The notes under the pieces are model-generated. The model was given only the letters and a program-made list of their open reading frames with translations, made no database searches and had not been told where the DNA came from. Shown piece after piece: positions 1 to 6,695 of a stretch of DNA of 6,749 nt. Numbering within the stretch: position 1 is the first letter of the stretch; every line of letters begins with the position of its first letter. Source of the DNA: JAVBOF01 sp031550915. GTDB lineage: Bacteria; Bacillota; Clostridia; Christensenellales; MGBC116941. The stretch spans positions 1-6,749 of the forward strand of contig JAVBOF010000008.1 of NCBI GenBank assembly GCA_031550915.1. The letters are read 5' to 3'. The translations under genes and the position numbers were made by a program.

Positions 1-1671
1 TTGCCCCTGCGTGCGGGCATATACTATATCCGCAATTTCAATGGAAACCTGTTTTTAGAAAACTATTTCGGCAGCTTTAAAAACTATGGCAAAAGCATAT
101 TTTTGAAGCGCAAAAACACAACGGATCCAAGTACCTTAATAAAGCTGAACAATAAAGCGCATGGCTACTGTTCCTACCTGGGCGATATGCAATTCCTTCC
201 CAGCGAAGGGTTTATCAGCGTTATAAACCATGTTCAAATGGAAACGTATTTAAAGGGCGTCGTTCCTAACGAAATGAGCAACGCCTGGCCAGTAGATGCG
301 CTTAAATCCCAGGCTGTCGCGGCGCGCGGCTATGCCCTGCGGGAGATCACGTCAACTTCGCCAAAGGAAGCCTTTGACGTGCTTGATACCGCCGCAAATC
401 AGGTTTATGAGGGGTTTCGAGCTTCAGATAACGTTGCGATCCAGGCCGTGAACGAGACGGCGAAAATGGTTTTAATGTATGACGGAAAACTATGCTACAC
501 ATATTATGGCGCGTCTAACGGCGGCTATACAGATAACGTCAAGAACGTCTGGGATTCCGACGACCCATACCCCTACCTTGTAAATAAGCCTGATGAATTC
601 GATATACGCAATACCGAAAGCCGCAGGATAAAATGCCTGCTGCCGGCGTCCAATGCGCTTTACAGGACTGCCCCTGAATTGATGAAATACCTCAAAGAAA
701 AAGCATTGGATTCTCTGAAAGCGATAAATCCGCTTACCACCATAGATAATTTTTATATCGATGGCGTAACGGATATGAAATGGGATAATGATTACGCTTA
801 CGGATACAAATCCCAAAAGCTTGCTCAGAACAGATCCGGCAGTAAAACGCAGAAGATAAATTTTAAGCTCAACGTTAAAATGCCTATGCCTGATCCAAAT
901 ATTCCCGGCGCGTTCTATTTTGGTATCAGGGAAGTAGATATCCAGACGACTTTGCAGGATATGTTGAACAAGGTGGTCATCCCTGACGACCTTGAGATAT
1001 ACACGATAGAAAAAAATGATGCCGGGGATTTTTACTTTATAAACGGCCGCTTTGGACATGGTGTGGGTCTTAGCCAGCGCGGCGCCCAGCAGATGGCAAA
1101 GGAAGGCATGGATTATACTCAAATACTGGGCTTCTATTTTGAAGGCACAAAGATTGAGTATGATACTTACGCGGATGAACCGCTATATGATGAACCGGCG
1201 CAACCGCAGCCCGAGGACGGTAGCTTTGGCGCTATAGTCGCACATACCAGCGAGGTCAATGTCCGCAGCGAGCCCTCAACGGATGGCGGTGATAAGACGG
1301 TAATTGGCAAGATCGTGCCCGGAACGCTAATAAATGTGACGACAAAATATATCAAACCAAAATGGCAAAAGTTTATGTTCAAAGATACGGAAGCCTATAT
1401 ATATGACGATTATGTGCAATTTACCGGATACCCCCCGATCAAGCCGCTATCCATAACTTCTAGCATGTTTGCAATGGCAGTAGATAATACTAGCGTGCAT
1501 GTTTCACCAAATGGTAGTGCAGCGGTTTTGAAGAAGATACCGGGCGGAACGGTGGTTGCCGTAGCTAAGGCGGATGATGGCAGCGGCTGGACGCAGATCC
1601 GGTTTTGGAATAGCGTGGCATATATCCAGTCAAGCAAACTTATAAAGTGCAGCGCCAAGCTGACGCTTTAA
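1..1671 (+). CDS. SpoIID/LytB-domain protein with two C-terminal SH3b domains (5' partial)
   Basis: The family includes SpoIID, a lytic transglycosylase that cuts glycan strands during engulfment, and LytB-type autolysin enhancers. Over 556 visible codons, residues 71-115 carry the family signature (VVPNEM, then SQAVAARGYAL); Glu91 matches the catalytic glutamate position. ASNGGYT at 171-177 and GHGVGLSQRGAQQMA at 352-366 complete the domain. An acidic/proline linker at about 388-408 leads to two SH3-like repeats (about 410-475 and 490-548; first contains VNVRSEP), likely wall-binding. The frame is open from base 1 and there is no signal peptide, so the true start is probably upstream and the TTG at base 1 need not be the initiator. 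The stop is TAA, followed by a terminator shared with the convergent NlpC/P60 gene. It could be vegetative rather than sporulation-specific, so no symbol is given. Domain call is firm; role is inferred. Confidence 0.9.
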   Translation: MPLRAGIYYIRNFNGNLFLENYFGSFKNYGKSIFLKRKNTTDPSTLIKLNNKAHGYCSYLGDMQFLPSEGFISVINHVQMETYLKGVVPNEMSNAWPVDALKSQAVAARGYALREITSTSPKEAFDVLDTAANQVYEGFRASDNVAIQAVNETAKMVLMYDGKLCYTYYGASNGGYTDNVKNVWDSDDPYPYLVNKPDEFDIRNTESRRIKCLLPASNALYRTAPELMKYLKEKALDSLKAINPLTTIDNFYIDGVTDMKWDNDYAYGYKSQKLAQNRSGSKTQKINFKLNVKMPMPDPNIPGAFYFGIREVDIQTTLQDMLNKVVIPDDLEIYTIEKNDAGDFYFINGRFGHGVGLSQRGAQQMAKEGMDYTQILGFYFEGTKIEYDTYADEPLYDEPAQPQPEDGSFGAIVAHTSEVNVRSEPSTDGGDKTVIGKIVPGTLINVTTKYIKPKWQKFMFKDTEAYIYDDYVQFTGYPPIKPLSITSSMFAMAVDNTSVHVSPNGSAAVLKKIPGGTVVAVAKADDGSGWTQIRFWNSVAYIQSSKLIKCSAKLTL

Positions 1672-1694
1672 AACCAATTAAAAACGTATATTAA

Positions 1695-1716
1695 AAAAGA
1701 GGCCTGAGCCTCTTTT
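1695..1716. terminator. Bidirectional rho-independent terminator
   Basis: A perfect 9-bp inverted repeat, AAAAGAGGC and GCCTCTTTT, flanks a 4-base CTGA loop. The A-tract on one side and T-tract on the other give a GC-rich stem followed by a U-run on either strand. It lies 23 bases after the stop of the SpoIID-domain gene and 7 bases after the stop of the convergent NlpC/P60 gene, exactly where a shared terminator would serve both. Confidence 0.9.
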
Positions 1717-1723
1717 CTTGTGT

Positions 1724-3394
1724 TTATGATTTATACGGCCTCGCGAACATGACCTGCTTCCATTTCTTGCCGTTGGCACCCCAAAGCCTGTTTATAACAA
1801 CCTTGCCCTTGTTTGCGCTGGCCTCTATAGTCTTTCCGTCCCCTATGTAAATTCCGACATGGTGTATCTCTTTGTATCTGCCGCAGTCGCAATCTTTTTT
1901 ACCCCAAAAGATCAGATCGCCCGGCTGGAGATCGCCCTTAGAAATTAGCATATGGCGCCTGCGCACATAGGAAGCCTGCGCTACGGATGTCCGCGGAAGA
2001 TCAATTCCTGCCTTATCGTAAGCATAACGTACAAGTGAGCTGCAATCAAAGGTCTTTCCCCTTCCTGATGCTCCTAATACATACTTGCTTCCAAGGCGCT
2101 TCTTGGCATATTCCACCGCATTATCGCCCTTGGTTTGCACAGGTGCCGCCGTTTCCTCAGGAATGAACAAGCCTTTTATGTCATGGAATACGAAATTATC
2201 GTAATCCTCTTCGGCTTCCCCGTCAACCTCCTGTGTTTCCACATCCTCGTCCGTTTCTATTTCGGTATCCCAAAGAGGTATTACCGGCTGTTGAATCACG
2301 GGTGTACCTTTGGCTTCCGTTTCTTTTATCACCGGAAGTACCGGATTCAATTCGGTATCTATATTTTCATCTGTCGGCAAAGAAGCGTCCAATACTTCCT
2401 TTTCCGCAATAATATCCGTTATCGTTGGCAGGTCTGAAAGCAATGACTGCGTCGGCTTCGGCGTAGTATCCGCTTCATCCGTCTTAATTATCATTATCGG
2501 TGTTTCAATTGGAGGCGTACTGCTCTCCGGGTCAGATCCATCTAAAACAACAATTTTATTCCCCTGCTCTGTCGAAGGCGTAGTAACAGCGTTCACAGTC
2601 TTCTTCGCCAGTGCGGCTTCGTTGCTTTTAGGCGGGATATTGCTTATCATGTTTTCTGGCGCTTGTCTGTCTTCTTTATCCACGGCTTGCTTCTTATCCG
2701 CTTCCAGCCTTACTGTGCTTTTTGCTTCTGGTTTATCCTGATGTTTTTCACTTATTACAGGCGTTGCCGAGGGCAAAACCCTATCAGTTTCCGCACTTTG
2801 GACACTGGCTTCAAAGGCGGGTACAGTTATTTCTTTGGGCGCCGTTGTATCTATGCTATTTTGTAATATAGCCGCGACCCCCGCATCCTTTATAGCCGGT
2901 ATATTTTTTTGAATATGTTGTATAGAAGGTGTGTTTACAGAAGCGTTTGCTTTTTTTGAATTTTGCTCTTTAGCGTTATCCTGTATAAGGTAGCTAACGG
3001 ATACTACTCCCATCGACAGTATTATTACTGCCGCCGCAATACCTTTGTAACCAAACTTGATACGCTTGACTCTAACGCCCGACTTTTTTGGCCAATTATT
3101 CGCAGGTATCCTGCAATCATGCTTTCTTTGCGCATCTTCACCTTCGGGCGTACGCAAAAAAAGCTCCATCCGCGTAGGATTCGAAGGCTTTTGATAATCC
3201 TTCCCCTGCAGATAGAGTATATATTCCTGTCTGGTCATAGGTGGTTTTTGGCTATATGAAGCTTCCTCCGCAGATTCGGTATCAATTGTACCCGCGGCCT
3301 TTAAAACGTCATATACTTTACATACTTCAAATTTTTGGTGTGAGTAGCGCTCTTCCATTGTCTGCGCATCTGCAACGTCTATTTCTTTGTTCAT
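1724..3394 (-). CDS. Membrane-anchored NlpC/P60 peptidoglycan endopeptidase with long extracellular linker
   Basis: NlpC/P60 enzymes are cysteine peptidases that cut peptidoglycan stem peptides. From ATG 3394 the product is 556 aa. Residues 1-117 are predicted cytoplasmic, match no family I recognise, and end in a basic run (KKSGVRVKRIKFGYK). One transmembrane helix spans about 118-137. Residues 138-423 form a low-complexity Pro/Thr/Ser/Lys/Glu linker ending in an acidic tract (about 377-400). The catalytic domain is about 424-553: FDCSSLV holds nucleophile Cys451, HVGIYIG holds His512, and the third catalytic position appears to be Glu524 (IEAS). A CDC motif (Cys502, Cys504) lies just before the His motif. 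The frame stays open to a GTG at 3451, but a promoter-like TGGTATAAT sits inside that extension, so ATG 3394 is preferred; GGGTG four bases upstream is a weak ribosome site. Peptidase call is firm; start is moderate; substrate is unknown. Confidence 0.88.
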   Translation of the reverse strand: MNKEIDVADAQTMEERYSHQKFEVCKVYDVLKAAGTIDTESAEEASYSQKPPMTRQEYILYLQGKDYQKPSNPTRMELFLRTPEGEDAQRKHDCRIPANNWPKKSGVRVKRIKFGYKGIAAAVIILSMGVVSVSYLIQDNAKEQNSKKANASVNTPSIQHIQKNIPAIKDAGVAAILQNSIDTTAPKEITVPAFEASVQSAETDRVLPSATPVISEKHQDKPEAKSTVRLEADKKQAVDKEDRQAPENMISNIPPKSNEAALAKKTVNAVTTPSTEQGNKIVVLDGSDPESSTPPIETPIMIIKTDEADTTPKPTQSLLSDLPTITDIIAEKEVLDASLPTDENIDTELNPVLPVIKETEAKGTPVIQQPVIPLWDTEIETDEDVETQEVDGEAEEDYDNFVFHDIKGLFIPEETAAPVQTKGDNAVEYAKKRLGSKYVLGASGRGKTFDCSSLVRYAYDKAGIDLPRTSVAQASYVRRRHMLISKGDLQPGDLIFWGKKDCDCGRYKEIHHVGIYIGDGKTIEASANKGKVVINRLWGANGKKWKQVMFARPYKS

Positions 3395-3726
3395 TATGCA
3401 CCCGTATTTACTTTTGGAATTCACATTTTCTAGCATTATACCACAAATCACTCAAAAAGTATAGTCATAAGTACGACATGATGCTCCTAAGTAACTCTAT
3501 GCGTTAACATTCGTCATTAAGCCTATATATTGTACTAGACACGTATACTATTATCGTTATTCTTTATACGGTACTTTAATAAAAGCCTGCAGAAAAAAGA
3601 AAATAAGGGTAACAAAACGTCTACCGCGCACTTAAAAATGGGTTCTTAGAAATTAAAACGACAGCGTATAAAGGAATATTATGCCTTGAAACTTAGACGT
3701 CGCTTACTCATTTGCGGTTCTTTATA
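3395..3726. other. AT-rich intergenic region without a convincing gene
   Basis: About 330 bases lie between the stop of the phosphoesterase gene and the chosen start of the NlpC/P60 gene, both minus strand. I see no substantial gene, tRNA or recognised riboswitch. Contents are the extended -10 element at 3435-3443, a four-codon open frame with a good AGGAG site (3465-3479), a weak interrupted inverted repeat (CGTATA at 3542-3547 with TATACG at 3565-3570, each arm also flanked by GTAC), and a 17-bp near-palindrome at 3671-3687. No stem followed by a T-run could be found to terminate the phosphoesterase transcript. Confidence 0.6.
3435..3443 (-). promoter_or_regulatory. Candidate extended -10 promoter of the NlpC/P60 gene
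   Basis: On the minus strand this reads TGGTATAAT, a consensus TATAAT preceded by the TG of an extended -10 element. No good -35 hexamer is visible at 17 bases, which extended -10 promoters can tolerate. Transcription would start near 3428, giving a leader of about 34 bases to the ATG at 3394. This excludes the earlier GTG (3451) and ATG (3436) as starts for this transcript. Confidence 0.5.
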
Positions 3727-4710
3727 TCAGCCGGTTTTGCTTTTGGCCACGAGCCACGGTAACGGAAGCGCGTTTGATTTAGTTACTGCCTTTTTCGATA
3801 TCTTCAAGTATTTCTTTATTACGGGGGAATAGGTATTGAAATACATCATGCCCCTATCTTCATCGATTTTTACGAATCTGATATATCCGTTCCCGCCGTT
3901 AGGCAAAGCTTGAAAATTAGATATACACTGATACACAGTGCGTTCCTTACGCCCGTCCCCGTCATCATCATACTTCACCGGGACGCAATCATCGTTGTAG
4001 CGGTGGCCGCAAAGTACCATATAAACATTCGGGCATTTAGAAACGACTTCTCGTCGGATAGTTTTTCCAGTATCGTTAAGCAAGGTGTTCGAATCCATAT
4101 ACTTATGTAAACAAAGTACGCCCACTCTATCCGGGTATTTATTGAAAACATCTCGGGCCCATGCCCTGCAATTCGGCCCAGGGCTATATCCAAGATATAC
4201 GAAGATATAATCAGTCTTACCTATCGTCATAAGATCATAATGGTTACGGTTATCCAGAAAATTCCCGCCGTAGTAATCATATTGTGAATACCGTTCCGAA
4301 CCAAAATACTTGTTGAAATTCCGATACCCGACATCACCATAAACATCATGGTTTCCGGCCAGGACGCCTTGCGGTATGCCGGCTATCGAAAGCATTGCGG
4401 CATATGCGTTCTTCCATTGTGCGAGGTCGGTAGATTTTTGCACAAAATCGCCGGTATGTACTATATATTCAAGCTTAAGCATATCTTGATTCTTTTTAAG
4501 AAAGCCTGTCATCTTTTTGAATGTTGAAGGATATTTAGCGCTGTAATATTGCGTATCAGATATCCAGCCTATTGTATACTGGTTTCCACTTGCACTCAGC
4601 TTTCCGAAATCTTCCTGCGCGTTTGCGGGAACATGACCCATGCAACAAGTGAAAACGATCAATAGGCTTGATAATAGAATTAAAAGCCTCGCCTTCTTCG
4701 ATACACTCAT
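3727..4710 (-). CDS. Secreted calcineurin-like metallophosphoesterase (WISDTQ type)
   Basis: The 327-aa product has a signal peptide: basic start (SKKAR), hydrophobic core at about 9-22, and a likely signal peptidase I site after ANA (residue 31). The mature protein carries the calcineurin-like metal motifs in order: D52-T-Q54 in WISDTQYY, G87-D88 in HTGDF, G119-N-H-D122 in AGNHDV, H202 in LHKYMD, and G235-H-R-Y238. The usual first-motif histidine is Gln and the last GHxH histidine is Tyr. A D-rich loop DDDGDG (248-253) resembles a calcium-binding loop. The stretch from VYQCISNFQ to NGGNGYIRF and NTYSP (about 259-296) is typical of the secreted WISDTQ subgroup as I recall it. A strong GGAGG site fixes the start. 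The likely reaction is metal-dependent phosphate-ester hydrolysis outside the membrane; the substrate is unknown. FTCC at 20-23 is a poor lipobox, so a lipoprotein is less likely. Confidence 0.9.
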   Translation of the reverse strand: MSVSKKARLLILLSSLLIVFTCCMGHVPANAQEDFGKLSASGNQYTIGWISDTQYYSAKYPSTFKKMTGFLKKNQDMLKLEYIVHTGDFVQKSTDLAQWKNAYAAMLSIAGIPQGVLAGNHDVYGDVGYRNFNKYFGSERYSQYDYYGGNFLDNRNHYDLMTIGKTDYIFVYLGYSPGPNCRAWARDVFNKYPDRVGVLCLHKYMDSNTLLNDTGKTIRREVVSKCPNVYMVLCGHRYNDDCVPVKYDDDGDGRKERTVYQCISNFQALPNGGNGYIRFVKIDEDRGMMYFNTYSPVIKKYLKISKKAVTKSNALPLPWLVAKSKTG

Positions 4711-4715
4711 AATAA

Positions 4716-4720
4716 CCTCC
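4716..4720 (-). promoter_or_regulatory. Strong ribosome binding site of the phosphoesterase gene
   Basis: GGAGG on the minus strand, five bases before the ATG at 4710. It is the clearest Shine-Dalgarno site in the window and fixes this start codon. Confidence 0.85.
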
Positions 4721-4748
4721 GCACATGTAAACTATATCATATGTTGGT

Positions 4749-4777
4749 ATTATATGTATTGTTCGAAGGCATGTATG
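4749..4777 (-). promoter_or_regulatory. Candidate promoter of the phosphoesterase gene
   Basis: Minus-strand TATAAT at 4754-4749 is a consensus -10 box. At 17 bases the matching -35 hexamer is CATACA (4777-4772), which agrees with TTGACA only in its last three bases. Transcription would start near 4742, about 30 bases before the start codon. The weak -35 and the adjacent palindrome at 4779-4806 would suit regulator-dependent expression, but that is inference. Confidence 0.45.
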
Positions 4778-4778
4778 G

Positions 4779-4806
4779 TATTTTTGGGGTAGCTGCCAAA
4801 AAAATA
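4779..4806. repeat. Imperfect palindrome upstream of the phosphoesterase promoter
   Basis: A 28-bp dyad centred on AGCT (4791-4794). TATTTTT at 4779-4785 pairs with AAAAATA at 4800-4806; GG at 4788-4789 pairs with CC at 4796-4797; one G-T wobble and two internal mismatches (4786/4799, 4787/4798) break the symmetry. Neither strand has a T-run following the stem as a terminator should. It sits directly upstream of the candidate -35, so an operator is possible. Confidence 0.4.
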
Positions 4807-4821
4807 TGATCTATATGATAT
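4804..4821. repeat. Tandem 9-bp repeat ATATGATCT / ATATGATAT
   Basis: Two adjacent 9-bp units differing at one base occupy 4804-4812 and 4813-4821. An inverted copy (ATATCATAT) lies at 4734-4742, close to the phosphoesterase start. The units are AT-rich, so chance is a real alternative. Confidence 0.35.
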
Positions 4822-4848
4822 CTATTAACAATAACACTTAGGTAAGCT

Positions 4849-6621
4849 TTAGCGTATCTCTACGCCGCAAATCTTTTGCCCTCTCGTTCCTACGATTATC
4901 TTGTTACCATAGACAGCAGGAGAGGATTCTATGTTTGCTCCCAAAAAAAGCTGGTCAATAGGCCTTCCCGTCAGACCATCCAGCAAAGTCATATTGCCCT
5001 TATTATCGCAAACTATGATATATCCCTTGCCGTCTCTATCATATACCGCCACTGGCGAACTCCAGGAGTAATTCGGCATCTGCCATTTCCAAACCTCCTG
5101 CCCGCTATGCTTATCAAAAGCCACTATCAGTCCATCATCCTCACTCATAGTACGTGCTATGGGATATATAACAAGGTTTTTTAAATCGTTTTTACCAAGC
5201 AGCCCGGAGGCCTCTACCCCGCCGGAAACACCAGCGACTGTAAAACAGTTATAGTATTTCATCCATACTATTTCCCCCGTTATTCCGTCGATCTTCCAAA
5301 CCGGGATATCTCCCCTGTCTTCATCGTTCTTTGTCCAATGCAAGGATGTCGATGTATACAGGTATGGATGCCCGTCTTCTAGTTCGAAAATCGGCGAGCC
5401 GTTTGAATCGTCCAATATATCCTGCGCCCAAACCACTTTCATCGTGTTAGTATCAATACACATCAACGTTCCGCAATTGTCCGAAACATAGAGCCAGTTT
5501 TTCCATATATTGCAGCTATCTTCCATTCCCAGCCAATACGTGTCGTTGGCCAATCCTTCTCTGGATCGTTGCGTGGTATATCGCATTTTAACCATATCTG
5601 AAGGATCTATAGATATTTTCCCCGCATTGGCATCAAACTTCGAATTCAGTTTCAGGGTATAGAGAATGCCGTTTTCGGCAGGCACTATCAACGTGTCGCT
5701 GCCTGTATCCACAAGCGCGGAGGAATCATATGCGTGCCAATCCCTTGGGGCATATGGATCACGGTTTTTGCCAAACGAATATAATTGCTCGCCGTCAATC
5801 AGGCTGTAAATGAAAAATGCCTGCTTTTCTTCCGGTTTGCCGTCATGCGCGGGTACGGAATCTCCCGATCCCAGATACAAAAGCGGATAGCCGCGTGGGT
5901 CAAGCGCTCCCGCTCCTTTAAACGGCGTGTTTATCACAATATTGTCCCGGGTTTTCTTTCCGTCATCTATATCAAGGAAATATACCGATCCGTCCATAGT
6001 GGCATAAATGACCTCCGTAAGGCCCACTTTGCCTTTCTTCTCATTGTTTATGTTCATCTTGGAAACGATATCCTGCGGCCATTTTGCGATGAGCGGCTGG
6101 CCTGTCCAGCCACTGCCCGTCCAGTTTCCCTCACCGTAACCCTTTGGTAAGGAACCGCTGTCTACAGACCAGATCAGTTCCAGCTTTTTTTGTTGGATAT
6201 CCGCCGTTCCATATGTTGCGCCCTGTCTAAAATTGCTTCCCCGAAAAGTACATATGCCGTCAATGCCCGAATACTCATCTCCGGTTCCAAAGTTAAATTG
6301 CTGTGGTCTGTTATAACTCTCCACATTCTCACCGTTAAAATTCAATTCGCTGATTATCCCCATCTTCGACGGATCGGTATCTACTACCGCCGTAGGCTGA
6401 CCGGGGTTATCATCCGCGGGAGAAAAAGCTTCCGCAATCTTTTCGCCCGGCTTCAGCTCAGTATTCACCTCAAGACTTTTCCATTGTGCTACGGTGTTTG
6501 TAAACACATATTTCGGAAGAAATTTTACTCCAAGGAAAGCCGCCACGGCGAGAATTGCCAAGCATATCACAACGATAATTACGATCCTGCTTTTTTTTGC
6601 TGGTTTATGTACTTTTTCCAT
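4849..6621 (-). CDS. Membrane-anchored PQQ-like beta-propeller protein
   Basis: The product is 590 aa from ATG 6621. A basic stretch (about residues 3-12, HKPAKKSR) precedes one transmembrane helix (about 13-32), giving an N-in, C-out anchor, and the rest is predicted extracellular. Blade-like repeats of PQQ/BamB type recur: DGSVYFLDIDDGKK (near 210-223), a strand pair near 309-325, GTLMCIDTNTMKVVWAQ near 384-400, IDGITGEIVW near 444-453, LIVAFDKHSGQEVWKW near 498-513, GNMTLLDGLTGRP near 542-554, and SSPAVYGNKIIVGT near 566-579. TFRGSNFRQG near 125-134 probably opens the propeller. The frame extends to an ATG at 6639, but TAAGGA lies eight bases before ATG 6621 and nothing comparable precedes 6639, so the later start is chosen. 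Such propellers often serve as protein-binding scaffolds; no catalytic residues or cofactor are evident and the partner is unknown. Fold is fairly sure; function is open. Confidence 0.85.
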   Translation of the reverse strand: MEKVHKPAKKSRIVIIVVICLAILAVAAFLGVKFLPKYVFTNTVAQWKSLEVNTELKPGEKIAEAFSPADDNPGQPTAVVDTDPSKMGIISELNFNGENVESYNRPQQFNFGTGDEYSGIDGICTFRGSNFRQGATYGTADIQQKKLELIWSVDSGSLPKGYGEGNWTGSGWTGQPLIAKWPQDIVSKMNINNEKKGKVGLTEVIYATMDGSVYFLDIDDGKKTRDNIVINTPFKGAGALDPRGYPLLYLGSGDSVPAHDGKPEEKQAFFIYSLIDGEQLYSFGKNRDPYAPRDWHAYDSSALVDTGSDTLIVPAENGILYTLKLNSKFDANAGKISIDPSDMVKMRYTTQRSREGLANDTYWLGMEDSCNIWKNWLYVSDNCGTLMCIDTNTMKVVWAQDILDDSNGSPIFELEDGHPYLYTSTSLHWTKNDEDRGDIPVWKIDGITGEIVWMKYYNCFTVAGVSGGVEASGLLGKNDLKNLVIYPIARTMSEDDGLIVAFDKHSGQEVWKWQMPNYSWSSPVAVYDRDGKGYIIVCDNKGNMTLLDGLTGRPIDQLFLGANIESSPAVYGNKIIVGTRGQKICGVEIR

Positions 6622-6629
6622 CGTCAGTT

Positions 6630-6635
6630 TCCTTA
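6630..6635 (-). promoter_or_regulatory. Ribosome binding site that sets the propeller start
   Basis: TAAGGA on the minus strand ends eight bases before ATG 6621. The alternative ATG at 6639 is preceded only by an A-run, so this site favours the shorter protein. Confidence 0.65.
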
Positions 6636-6666
6636 ACATACTTTTTTGAAATAATCCAATATAATC

Positions 6667-6695
6667 ATATACATTAATAAAACCATTGTATATGT
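6667..6695 (-). promoter_or_regulatory. Weak candidate promoter of the propeller gene
   Basis: The upstream region is AT-rich. Minus-strand TATGAT near 6672-6667 could be a -10 box; with a 17-base spacer the -35 hexamer would be TATACA, four of six matches to TTGACA. TATATT a few bases downstream is an alternative -10. No operator or riboswitch is evident in the 128 bases available. Confidence 0.3.

Noticed and set aside
490..1122. Long minus-strand open frame of 210 codons inside the SpoIID-domain gene
   Set aside because: It lies wholly antisense to a gene with clear conserved motifs, and its translation shows no recognisable domain; it is a shadow of the real coding frame.
3241..3507. Plus-strand open frame reaching into the intergenic gap
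   Set aside because: Most of it is antisense to the NlpC/P60 gene; no ribosome site or recognisable protein supports it.
3532..3574. Interrupted inverted repeat GTAC/CGTATA with TATACG/GTAC as a structured RNA or riboswitch
   Set aside because: The stem is short and interrupted by a six-base bulge with a 17-base loop, and no known riboswitch core motif is present.
3679..3711. Ten-codon minus-strand frame (MSKRRLSFKA) just after the phosphoesterase stop
   Set aside because: It has no convincing ribosome site and is short enough to arise by chance.
4641..4652. Lipoprotein signal at FTCC in the phosphoesterase
   Set aside because: The residues before Cys do not match the lipobox well, whereas ANA followed by Gln fits signal peptidase I.
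4798..4850. Possible terminator of the propeller gene ending in a 7-T run on the minus strand
   Set aside because: The sequence before the T-run forms only short, AT-only, mismatched stems, so I could not support a standard terminator.
6190..6636. Plus-strand open frame of 148 codons opposite the propeller gene
   Set aside because: It is antisense to the transmembrane and N-terminal region of a supported gene, and its product has no coherent domain.
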